DNA of 64,000 nucleotides from Promineifilum sp. (GTDB taxonomy: Bacteria > Chloroflexota > Anaerolineae > Promineifilales > Promineifilaceae): contig JACKBY010000009.1 of the NCBI GenBank assembly GCA_020634335.1, positions 1 through 64,000 on the forward strand. The letters run 5' to 3'. The notes below the pieces were generated by a model. The model made no database searches, was not told the origin of the DNA, and saw only the letters and a list, made by a program, of their open reading frames with translations. Of the stretch, positions 57,205 through 64,000 are shown in pieces; within the stretch, counting starts at the first letter, position 1, and every line of letters starts with the position of its first letter. The translations under genes and the position numbers were made by a program.

Positions 57205-58335
57205 ATGAACCGCCAAAGTCTAGCAGGCCTCGTCGCGCTCATCCTGGCCGGCGTCGGATTATTGTTAGGCGTCTATGGCCTCATCCGTGCCAATACCCTG
57301 CAGCAAGAACTGACAACGGCCTCGGCCGCGCTTGAGGCCTCGGCCGCACGAGCCGACACGGCTGTCAATCGCATCGGTGTGTCGTCGACACTGGAACCGG
57401 CACACTCAACCGATGTGCCCAATGTCGCCTACGACCCGGCCGACGTGCCGCCGCCCATCACCCGTACCGAGCCGACCACCGTACAAATCACCCTGACAAC
57501 GCGGGAATTGACGGCCGAACTGGCCGATGGCACCACCTATGACTTCTGGACCTTCGATTCCACCGTGCCCGGCCCCATGATTCGCGTGATGGAAGGTGAC
57601 ACCGTGGAAGTGACACTGGTCAACCCGCCGGAGAACAAGAGCGGCCACAACATCGACCTCCACGCCGTCAACGGCCCCGGCGGCGGTGCGGTCGTTACCA
57701 ATGTCTTGCCCGGCGAGACGAAGACCTTCAGCTTCAAGGCACTCAATCCGGGGGTTTACGTCTACCATTGCGCCTACCTGCCACCGCAGCACCACATCGC
57801 CCAGGGTATGTACGGCGCGATCCTCGTCGAGCCGGTCGGCGGCCTGCCGCCGGTCGACCGCGAGTTCTACGTCATGCAGGGCGATTGGTATACGCTGGGC
57901 CGGTTCGGCGATAAAGGACATCAGCCTTTCAGCGCGGAGAAGGCGCTGGCCGAGCAGCCGGAGTACTTCACCTTCAACGGCCACGTCAACGCCCTTACGA
58001 CTATCTATCCGCTGCACGCCGAAGTTGGCGAAACGGTGCGGGTTTTCTTCGGTGTGGGGGGGCCGAACGTCGGCTCCAACTTCCACATTATCGGCGAGAT
58101 ATTCGACAAAGTTTACACTGGCTCGCCGGAAACATTCATCCGCAATGAGGAATCGTGGTACGTGCCGCCCGGCTCCGTTTCTACTTTCGAGCTGAAGCTG
58201 GACGTACCGGGAGAATACCTGCTGGTCGATCACGCGCTCTATCGCACTCAGAAAGGCGCAGCCGGCATCCTGCACGTAACTGGCGAGTGGGATACGGATA
58301 TCTATTCCCCGCAACTCGAGGGGGTCGGGCCATAG
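57205..58335 (+). CDS. nirK: Copper nitrite reductase, AniA-like, with N-terminal membrane anchor
   Basis: A 376-residue two-cupredoxin enzyme; AAGGAG lies upstream of ATG 57205. Residues 7-28 are a transmembrane or signal-anchor helix, so the enzyme faces outward. HNIDLHAVNGPGG holds His148 (type 1 copper), catalytic Asp151 and His153 (type 2). VYHCAYLPPQHHIAQGM holds His188 (type 2), Cys189, His197 and Met202 (type 1). SNFHIIGEIFD gives catalytic His294, and LLVDHALYR gives type 2 ligand His343. All ligands are therefore present. The overall match is to the Neisseria AniA class. It would reduce nitrite to nitric oxide in anaerobic respiration. Confidence 0.92.
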   Translation: MNRQSLAGLVALILAGVGLLLGVYGLIRANTLQQELTTASAALEASAARADTAVNRIGVSSTLEPAHSTDVPNVAYDPADVPPPITRTEPTTVQITLTTRELTAELADGTTYDFWTFDSTVPGPMIRVMEGDTVEVTLVNPPENKSGHNIDLHAVNGPGGGAVVTNVLPGETKTFSFKALNPGVYVYHCAYLPPQHHIAQGMYGAILVEPVGGLPPVDREFYVMQGDWYTLGRFGDKGHQPFSAEKALAEQPEYFTFNGHVNALTTIYPLHAEVGETVRVFFGVGGPNVGSNFHIIGEIFDKVYTGSPETFIRNEESWYVPPGSVSTFELKLDVPGEYLLVDHALYRTQKGAAGILHVTGEWDTDIYSPQLEGVGP

Positions 58336-58376
58336 AGGCAGAGGCCAGGCCTTTCCCAACGGGCGACTAGACGAAA

Positions 58377-58408
58377 AAAGAGCGGAGCCGCTTTCGGCTC
58401 CGCTCTTT
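58377..58408. terminator. Bidirectional terminator between nirK and the small basic protein gene
   Basis: AAAGAGCGGAGCCG (58377-58390) and CGGCTCCGCTCTTT (58395-58408) make a perfect 14-bp stem with a four-base loop. A-rich sequence precedes it and TTT closes it, so it can stop transcripts from both directions. Confidence 0.85.
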
Positions 58409-58431
58409 CGCTTTCGCTTAATGGGACAGGT

Positions 58432-58629
58432 TTAGGCCTGTTTCTTCAACACCGGCAGGCCGTTCTTCGACTCGGCCACCTGATAGCCGGAAGGGACAGC
58501 GTCCAGCGCGCCCTGACCCGGTTCCTTGGCGAAGAAGTAGAGTTGCTGCTTGCGACCGCCCTTCAATTCGACGACTCGCGAGTGAAGAAAATAATCCTTA
58601 CCTTTACTGTTCTTAAATTTGAATGCCAT
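58432..58629 (-). CDS. Small conserved basic protein
   Basis: A 65-residue protein from ATG 58629, with GGAGG about six bases upstream (GTAGGAGGTGCCGG). It reads MAFKFKNSKGKDYFLHSRVV, then LKGGRKQQLYFFAKE, GALDAVPSGYQVAESKNG and LPVLKKQA. I recall short proteins with the pattern LHSxxVxLKGGRKQ and GYxVxExxxGLPxLKK in Chloroflexota and other phyla, without known function. The basic, beta-rich sequence could bind nucleic acid, but that is a guess. The 330-base gap upstream to the dehydrogenase gene shows nothing definite. Confidence 0.75.
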   Translation of the reverse strand: MAFKFKNSKGKDYFLHSRVVELKGGRKQQLYFFAKEPGQGALDAVPSGYQVAESKNGLPVLKKQA

Positions 58630-58960
58630 TCCGGCACCTCCTACTCTTATAATCTGGTTTGCAAAGCAAAGGCGCTTCCCTTCGCGGGGATTGCGCCTCT
58701 TCCCCAGGCGTCCCGCGCAACGCGATAGGATTCGCCCGTTTGTTCTAGACAACTGTACCATGTAATCGGCAAAATGGGTGATTTTCTGAGAAAAAACTAA
58801 CCGAGGACGTCGTTTTCCGCCCTTAACGAACGGATTGTCCGTTAAAATTCGCTCCCAGCATACCTGCCCAATCGGCCTAATCTGCGGATAATATAATCCT
58901 GTTGCTTCATTCAATTTGTCTCATCCGTGAAATCTGTAGATTATTTTCTGGAGGTTCATC

Positions 58961-60166
58961 ATGCCCCATCGTTACGCCATCCTGGGCTCCGGCCGGCAGG
59001 GAACGGCCGCCGCCTATGACCTGGCCGTCCACGGCGATGCCGAAGCCATCCTCATGGCCGACTTGCAGCGCGCGGCCGCCGAGCGCGCCGCCGCGCGCGT
59101 CAACCGGCTGGCCGGCCGCGACGTCGCCACGGCCGCCGCGCTCGACGTGCGCGACGCCGACGCCGTGGTCGCCCTGTTGACCGGCCACCACGCCGACGCC
59201 TTCATCTCCGGCGCTCCCTACTTCTTCAACCTGCCCCTGGCCCACGCCGCCGTGCGCGCCGGGGCCAGCATGGCCGACTTCGGCGGCAACACCGACCAGA
59301 CCCGCGCACAGTTGGCGTTGGACGAAGCGGCCCGCAGTGCCGGCATCACCCTGACGCCCGACTGCGGCCAGGTGCCGGGGCTGGGCAATTCGCTCTGCGC
59401 CTACACGATGAGCCTGTTCGATGAGTGCCGCGACCTGATCATGTACGACGGCGGCATTCCCGCCGAACCGCGACCGCCATGGAACTACATCCTGACCTTC
59501 AACATCGAGGGGCTGACCAACGAGTACTTTGGCACGACCGTCTTCAACCGCAACGGCGCGCCGGTAGAGATGGAATGCTTTCGCGACGACGAATATGAGC
59601 TGGTGGACTTCGGCGCCGACATCGGCACGCTGGAGGCCTTCACCACCGCCGGCGGCACGAGCACCATGCCCTGGACCTGGGCCGGCCGGCTGCGCACGCT
59701 GCAAAACAAGACCATTCGCTGGCCGGGCCACTATGCCCAGTGGAAAGCGTTCAGCGACGCCGGGCTGCTTGAACTGGAACCGGTAGAGGTCGACGGGCAA
59801 ATGGTTGTGCCCCGCCACGTGCTGCACGCCCTAATAGGGCCGCAGATCGAAGCCAAACCGGGCGATAAGGACCTCGTCATCGTGCGCATCATCGGCCGCG
59901 GCCTGAAGGGCGGCCGGGAGCGAGAGGTGGTCGTGGACTTGTTCGACCGCTACGACGAGGCGACGGGCTTCACGGCCATGGAGCGCACCACCGGCTGGCA
60001 CGCAGCCATCATTTGCGCCGCGCAAGCGCGTGGCCTGACTCCGCGCGGTGGCGTTCCTGTGGAGTTGGCCCTGTCCGGCCCGGCCTTCGCCGAGGAACTG
60101 TTGAAGCGAGGATTCGATTTGCGGGTCGCGTGGAAGGAAGAAGTGGGCGCGAAAAACGTCTCTTAA
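58961..60166 (+). CDS. Saccharopine dehydrogenase-like NAD(P)-dependent oxidoreductase
   Basis: A 401-residue protein with GGAGG upstream of ATG 58961. The Rossmann fold starts YAILGSGRQGTAAAYDLAVH. It continues with ALDVRDADAVVALLTGHHAD, SGAPYFFNLPLAHAAVRAGA, ADFGGNTDQTRAQLALDEAA and TLTPDCGQVPGLGNSLCAYT, the saccharopine/lysine dehydrogenase-like core. The C-terminal part includes TTGWHAAIICAAQARG. Members act on amino acids such as lysine or saccharopine; the substrate here is not determined. The gene is monocistronic and ends against a convergent small membrane-protein gene. Confidence 0.87.
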   Translation: MPHRYAILGSGRQGTAAAYDLAVHGDAEAILMADLQRAAAERAAARVNRLAGRDVATAAALDVRDADAVVALLTGHHADAFISGAPYFFNLPLAHAAVRAGASMADFGGNTDQTRAQLALDEAARSAGITLTPDCGQVPGLGNSLCAYTMSLFDECRDLIMYDGGIPAEPRPPWNYILTFNIEGLTNEYFGTTVFNRNGAPVEMECFRDDEYELVDFGADIGTLEAFTTAGGTSTMPWTWAGRLRTLQNKTIRWPGHYAQWKAFSDAGLLELEPVEVDGQMVVPRHVLHALIGPQIEAKPGDKDLVIVRIIGRGLKGGREREVVVDLFDRYDEATGFTAMERTTGWHAAIICAAQARGLTPRGGVPVELALSGPAFAEELLKRGFDLRVAWKEEVGAKNVS

Positions 60167-60354
60167 TTCGGCCCGCGGCGCGTCCACAGGATAAACAAGA
60201 CCATCAGCAAGGCGGCCAACCCCACCAGCGCCCAGCCCGTTGTCCCCGTGAACAGGACAGCATGAGCCAGGGGGTTCTCCTCCTGGGCCAGCGCTGGCCG
60301 CGTTACCGCCAGCATCATTAGTAGCAACATCAGGACAATCGGTAGCTGCTTCAT
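60163..60354 (-). CDS. Small exported membrane protein
   Basis: A 63-residue product from ATG 60354. It has an N-terminal signal-like segment (MKQLPIVLMLLLMMLAVTRP then ALAQ), a short outside loop (EENPLAHAVLFTGTTGW) and a second hydrophobic helix ending in basic residues (ALVGLAALLMVLFILWTRRG). This resembles a minimal exported protein held by a C-terminal anchor. No family is recognised. It overlaps the dehydrogenase stop by four bases on the opposite strand. Confidence 0.55.
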   Translation of the reverse strand: MKQLPIVLMLLLMMLAVTRPALAQEENPLAHAVLFTGTTGWALVGLAALLMVLFILWTRRGPN

Positions 60355-60740
60355 CTTTATCCTCGCCTGAAAATCCGGTTTCCCCCTGTCACCATCCTGC
60401 GGGTTCACGAAAACTCTGCGGCGTTCCCCAAAATACGATGGTGTCCATATCGGCATGGTCAAAAGCAGAGGCCGCTACGGCGGCTTCGCGCCCAGTTCCC
60501 GAATAACCTGGGGAAGTGCACGTATAATATCTGATAATCATTGGAGACACAAAAGCGGAGTACATCCCCATATGTCTCCATCGCCGCCCGGCTGAGTGAC
60601 GAACTGCGCCCGTACGCCGGCCTAAACGAACTCGCCGCCCTTATCGCGTGCCAATGCTCAGGGCAACACGCTCGCCCACTGCTTATCAGGGAGCGGCAAT
60701 TTCCTGGCAGAAGTGCAGATCTGTCATTCCTTTCCCCTAG

Positions 60741-60853
60741 CCAGTCGATCAGCCATGTGGTGCCGGATTCTTATCCGGTGGCCGAGAAAGAGCGGGGTTG
60801 TGGAGCCGGTAAGAAACCGGCACTACGGAGAGCGACCGTGTACTAAAACCCTG
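60741..60853. mobile_element. MITE-like element, long degenerate copy E
   Basis: CCAGTCGATCAGCCATGTGG, the hairpin TGCCGGATTCTTATCCGGTG, then GAGCCGGTAAGAAACCGGCA and the right end GTACTAAAACCCTG match copy D (in opposite orientation) and, in the left part, copies A-C. The left terminal repeat is eroded. It lies in an 800-base gap (60355-61157) that otherwise shows a TATAAT-containing promoter-like site near 60523 and a short inverted repeat CAAGGTA/TACCTTG at 60979-60995, but no supportable gene. Confidence 0.65.
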
Positions 60854-61157
60854 GCAAACCCGTATCATCTATTGACACATGCTAATCAATCGCTTATAAT
60901 TATTTCAAGCGGAGAGCCTATCCATTTAGCCAATAACTATCAATAGAATAGATTACGTGTTTAATTCCTTGCACTCTGCAAGGTATTTTACCTTGGCACA
61001 CCCTCTGAAGTGGGTCAATATTACCTTTCACCCCAACACAGAAAGGTGAGGGGAGCTGGCACATGATCTCAAGGGGAGACCCTGTAGCAATTCTGTAATT
61101 GCGCCTCCATTCGTCAAAATTGTTAAGATTGCTTGATTGCCTTCAAGGAGAATCGTC

Positions 61158-61949
61158 ATGAAGCATCGATGGCTGGTAATCACATTGGTCGTATTACTGG
61201 TCGCATTGGTCCCCGCCGTTGCCTGGGCACAAGACAGTAATCGGGGTGAGGTGTTGGGCACCAATGTACGGATTTTGGGACAACCATTTGAATCAAACGG
61301 CCCGGCGAAGGATGTAATGTCTTCGATTCCCGGCCAAAAGACGTCGGTCTTGCCCGCAACTGCAATGCAGAAGCTGGGCCTGGAGAACACGGGGCCTTTG
61401 CCGGCAAAGGTACTTTTCAGCGTTAAGGAAGAATTTGAAGGCGCGTGGCCAACCGGCAACTGGAGCACCTTTGATAACAACGGAGGCCAGGGCGGCAACA
61501 TTTGCTGGGACGATGAGAACTGGATCGCCGAACACGGCAACTGGAGCGGGTGGGGTGCCGGCGGCTGCGCAGACGGCCTGAATCCGAATTTTGATTACTA
61601 CGTCGACAACATGGATTCCTGGGCTGTCTACGGTCCGTTCAGCACCGCCGGCGCGAAGAAGGCCGCGGTCAAATTCTGGTACTGGAATGACACAGAGCCG
61701 AACTACGACTACCTGATGTGGTGCGCGTCGGCCGATGGGGTGACCTTCTACTGCAAGAACACTTCCGGCTCCACCAACAACAAATGGAAGAGAACGACGC
61801 TGAACCTGAAGAACGTACCCGGCTATGGCAAAATGCTGGGTGATTCATCCGTCTGGGTGGCCTGGATTATGACCACGGATGGAAATGTCAGTGGCTTTCC
61901 GTATGACGGTTCCTTCATCGATGGAGTCGCCATCACGGTCACGAAGTGA
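61158..61949 (+). CDS. Secreted protein of unknown function
   Basis: A 263-residue protein from ATG 61158 with AAGGAG eight bases upstream. The N terminus is a classical signal peptide (WLVITLVVLLVALVPAVAWA, cleaved near AQD). The mature part has KEEFEGAWPTGNWSTFDNNG, many Trp and Asn residues, four cysteines (ICWDDE, GGCADG, MWCASADG, FYCKN) that may form two disulfides, and VWVAWIMTTDGNVSGFPYDG. A beta-sandwich, carbohydrate-binding-like fold is likely, as in domains attached to bacterial proteases. No catalytic motif is seen. Confidence 0.75.
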   Translation: MKHRWLVITLVVLLVALVPAVAWAQDSNRGEVLGTNVRILGQPFESNGPAKDVMSSIPGQKTSVLPATAMQKLGLENTGPLPAKVLFSVKEEFEGAWPTGNWSTFDNNGGQGGNICWDDENWIAEHGNWSGWGAGGCADGLNPNFDYYVDNMDSWAVYGPFSTAGAKKAAVKFWYWNDTEPNYDYLMWCASADGVTFYCKNTSGSTNNKWKRTTLNLKNVPGYGKMLGDSSVWVAWIMTTDGNVSGFPYDGSFIDGVAITVTK

Positions 61950-61996
61950 GTTCAAAGCCGCGCCGCGCGGTGAATGAGCGAGCGGCATAGCGAATA

Positions 61997-62038
61997 GACA
62001 AAGCCCTTCGGGAGTTCAATCGACCGGAGGGCTTTGTC
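61997..62038 (+). terminator. Intrinsic terminator after the secreted protein gene
   Basis: GACAAAGCCCT and AGGGCTTTGTC form a perfect 11-bp stem extended by TCGG/CCGG, followed by GTTGTTGGGTT. Located about 50 bases after the stop codon. The rest of the gap to prfA shows nothing recognisable. Confidence 0.7.
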
Positions 62039-62212
62039 GTTGTTGGGTTCCTCGCCGCGCCGCTCGCATTTGTATAAGTATCATTGCCGCCTGCCGCCCC
62101 CACGATTGAAGGTTTTCAGCCACAAGACCCAAACTTCAGCTCGTTACCCGGTTCCGCGACGAACAACGGCCTGCCGTTTGCCGTATTCGGTTTCTCCCTG
62201 AAGTACTCAACG

Positions 62213-63292
62213 TCACTCCGTCGCCGCCGCCAGCTTCTCGGCCTCGTCGGCCAGGATCAGGGCGTCGATGAACGGATCGAGGTCGCCGTCCATGACCACC
62301 GGCAGGTTATAGCTGGTGAAGCCGACGCGGTGGTCGGTCACGCGCGACTGGGGATAGTTGTAGGTGCGAATCTTCTCACTGCGGTCGCCGCTGCCCACTT
62401 GCGCCTTGCGGTTGGCGGCCTCGGCCGAGCTTTGCTTCTCCTGCTCCATCTCCTCCAGCCGGGCCTGGATGATCGCCATCGCCAGTTGCTTGTTCTGCGA
62501 CAGGCTGCGCTCGGACTGAATCTTGACGAACATGCCCGTCGGCTTGTGGACGACGCGCGCGGCCGTGGCGTTCTTCTGCATGTGCTGGCCGCCGGGGCCC
62601 GACGAGAACTCGGCCGTAATGACCAGTTCCTTTTCGTCCAGAGTGATGTCCACCGGGTCGAGTTCGGGCATCACAGCCACCGTGGCCGCGCTGGTGTGGA
62701 TGCGCCCCTGCGACTCGGTCTGCGGCACGCGCTGCACGCGATGGACGCCGCTCTCATACTTCAGCCGCGAGTAGGCCCCCCGACCCTTCACCGCCAGGAT
62801 CACCTCCTTGTAGCCGCCGACGCCGGTCTCGTTCTCGTCGACGATTTCCGCCTTCCAGCGCCGGGCCTCGGCGTAGCGCATATACATGCGCAGCAAGTCC
62901 CCGGCGAAGATACCGGCCTCATCGCCGCCCGTGCCGGCGCGAATTTCGATGAAAACGTTCTTGTCGTCGCGCGGGTCTTTGGGGATGAGCAAGGAGCGCA
63001 TACGACTTTCCAGCCGTTCGAGTTGTGTCGCGAGACGTTCGATCTCGTCGGCGGCCAGCGCGGCCATCTCCTCGTCTTCCTCGGCCGCGCTCATCTCCTC
63101 GGCCTGGGCCAGCTCCTGGCGCAACTGGGTGTACTGTTGGTAAGTCTCTACCAGTTCGTTCAGGTCCATGCGTTCCTGGGCCAGTTCGGTCAGCCGCGTG
63201 TGGTCGGCCAGCACCTCCGGCTCAGCCATCTGCCGCTCGATCTCGTTGTAGTGGTCGACGACTTTGTCCAGTTTGTCGAATAGGTTAGTCAT
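62213..63292 (-). CDS. prfA: Peptide chain release factor 1
   Basis: A 359-residue release factor. The N-terminal coiled coil runs to about residue 95. Then come NVFIEIRAGTGGDEAGIFAG and DLLRMYMRYAEARRW, the peptidyl-hydrolase motif GGQ in FSSGPGGQHMQKNATAARVV, and DRSEKIRTYNYPQSRVTDHR at the C terminus. It recognises UAA and UAG and frees the finished protein. Because RF1 does not read UGA, its presence is neutral for the proposed UGA-Sec codon; that would compete with RF2. No hemK/prmC gene follows within the window. Confidence 0.96.
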   Translation of the reverse strand: MTNLFDKLDKVVDHYNEIERQMAEPEVLADHTRLTELAQERMDLNELVETYQQYTQLRQELAQAEEMSAAEEDEEMAALAADEIERLATQLERLESRMRSLLIPKDPRDDKNVFIEIRAGTGGDEAGIFAGDLLRMYMRYAEARRWKAEIVDENETGVGGYKEVILAVKGRGAYSRLKYESGVHRVQRVPQTESQGRIHTSAATVAVMPELDPVDITLDEKELVITAEFSSGPGGQHMQKNATAARVVHKPTGMFVKIQSERSLSQNKQLAMAIIQARLEEMEQEKQSSAEAANRKAQVGSGDRSEKIRTYNYPQSRVTDHRVGFTSYNLPVVMDGDLDPFIDALILADEAEKLAAATE

Positions 63293-63572
63293 AAAAAGAA
63301 CCCACAGTTTTTACAGAGGGCACAGATTTTCCGGCGGTTAATTAAAGAATCGCGCATGCCCTTTAAGAGTTTTTCGCATTAATCGCGCCCGGTTGCACAG
63401 ACCGCGATCAGAGATTGTATAGCTGGGCAGAGAATGGAACAAGGCACGAGTATCGTGTTAGTGTTGGTAGCCGACGCCTAATACTCAAGGCTGCCGACTG
63501 GCCTATTGCCGTATATGCCGTTAAAATTATGACAACTACAGGTCACCGTTTCACTCGTGAAGGAGATCGCTC

Positions 63573-64000
63573 ATGCCAAACATTGATCTCAATACATTGT
63601 TGGAACTTGTCGGGTCTCTCAGCGACAGCACAGAACTCGGCAGCGCAAGCGAACGTTTCCGTAATTACTTATCTTCAAACGTCACAAGCGCGAAAGATGT
63701 TCGCGCGTACATCGAAACCGCCTTAGAACAGGTGGGAGATCAATATAACAAAGCACTTCAAGACCTCATCAATCATCTTGGCCAACTACTTGGATTCGAG
63801 GTGACATTTGGTCGATACAAGGGAGTAAGGGGGCAAGTCGGATATGACGGACTATGGAAGTCATCGATTAACGGGTGGTCAATTGTAGTTGAAGTCAAAA
63901 CTACGGATGTTTACAATGTCAGGACCGCCACTTTACTTGGCTATATCAATGCACTCGTATCGGAGAATTTGTTGAAGAATCCGGACTTGACGTTAGGCTT
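63573..64000 (+). CDS. PD-(D/E)XK-like nuclease, N-terminal part, runs off the right edge
   Basis: ATG 63573 with GAAGGAGA about eight bases upstream opens a frame that is still open at the window end (142 codons). It begins MPNIDLNTLLELVGSLSDST and has a helical region, then FEVTFGRYKGVRGQVGYDGL and WSIVVEVKTTDVYNVRTATL. The aspartate in GYDGLW followed by E-V-K in VVEVKT fits a PD-(D/E)XK nuclease core, as in restriction enzymes or nuclease-associated sensors. The AT-richer base composition compared with neighbours suggests recent acquisition. Partner genes, if any, lie outside. Confidence 0.55.
   Translation, partial: MPNIDLNTLLELVGSLSDSTELGSASERFRNYLSSNVTSAKDVRAYIETALEQVGDQYNKALQDLINHLGQLLGFEVTFGRYKGVRGQVGYDGLWKSSINGWSIVVEVKTTDVYNVRTATLLGYINALVSENLLKNPDLTLG

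Noticed and set aside
60541..60846. A 101-codon open frame in the large gap
   Set aside because: Half of it is the MITE-like element and the remainder has no resemblance or good ribosome binding site.
63293..63572. A tRNA or small RNA between prfA and the last gene
   Set aside because: No cloverleaf, T-loop (GGTTCGAATCC-like) or CCA-proximal acceptor pairing could be found; the gap shows nothing definite.
1..64000. CRISPR arrays, rRNA genes and intact insertion sequences
   Set aside because: No regularly spaced direct repeats of 25-40 bases, no rRNA sequence and no transposase gene were recognised anywhere in the window.

Overview
The window is a GC-rich, gene-dense bacterial chromosome segment. 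I infer a member of the Chloroflexota (Anaerolineae-like, heterotrophic, able to respire). The reasons are many lipoproteins and secreted proteins with Pro/Thr-rich linkers, a DUF3179 lipoprotein, a LysM/lamin-tail protein, an AniA-like copper nitrite reductase, a type II NADH dehydrogenase and a T-box-controlled trp operon. No rRNA, tRNA, CRISPR array or intact transposase was found. The assignment rests on protein resemblance only.

Layout. 1-3.9 kb (minus strand): the start of a GH63-type glucosidase, a small operon (DUF1684 protein, small unknown, zinc-ribbon protein, NAD(P)HX epimerase) and a glutaredoxin-thioredoxin reductase fusion. 4.1-6.2 kb (plus): a GAF histidine kinase and its response regulator. 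6.3-16.4 kb (minus): a tightly coupled operon resembling Escherichia coli ydjX/ynjBCDF. It holds a TVP38-family membrane protein, a mercuric-reductase-like flavoprotein, a YnjB-type binding lipoprotein, two YnjC-type permeases, a halogenase-like flavoprotein, a membrane hydrolase, a YnjD-type ATPase and a YnjF-type CDP-alcohol phosphatidyltransferase. It ends with a peroxiredoxin-like gene that has an in-frame TGA at the first position of the redox motif (UxxC) and a good bacterial SECIS hairpin behind it. That gene is a probable selenoprotein that ordinary gene calling would truncate. 16.5-20.5 kb (minus): a CBM48 protein, DUF3179 lipoprotein, TlpA-like remnant and a second disulfide oxidoreductase.

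20.6-33 kb: dnaE (apparently leaderless), a VapBC pair with an operator palindrome, membrane dipeptidase, endonuclease IV, LysM/LTD protein, fused aroK-aroB, SIMPL lipoprotein, a DHFR-like reductase and holA. 33-39.5 kb: DUF6391 protein, a decayed BrnT toxin with its partner, OsmC, NDH-2, DoxX and a large secreted LysM protein. 40-44.7 kb: a class A penicillin-binding protein, a deoxyinosine-type DNA glycosylase and two poorly known genes.

44.7-54.6 kb (minus): a trp operon (trpB2-trpE-trpS-lipoprotein-trpG-M16C peptidase-MaoC) behind a consensus promoter and a T-box leader with terminator. The T-box would couple tryptophan synthesis and charging to uncharged tRNA-Trp. 54.6-64 kb: a frameshifted HNH-type gene, a methyltransferase, an alpha/beta hydrolase, AniA-like nirK, a saccharopine-dehydrogenase-like enzyme, a secreted protein, prfA and the start of a PD-(D/E)XK-like nuclease.

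Two kinds of dispersed repeat run through the window. One is a MITE-like element with terminal inverted repeats; one copy has a perfect and another a 9/10 ten-base target duplication. The other is a heptameric ATGACGA-type palindromic repeat, found between trp genes and also inside the reading frames of dnaE and the M16C peptidase.
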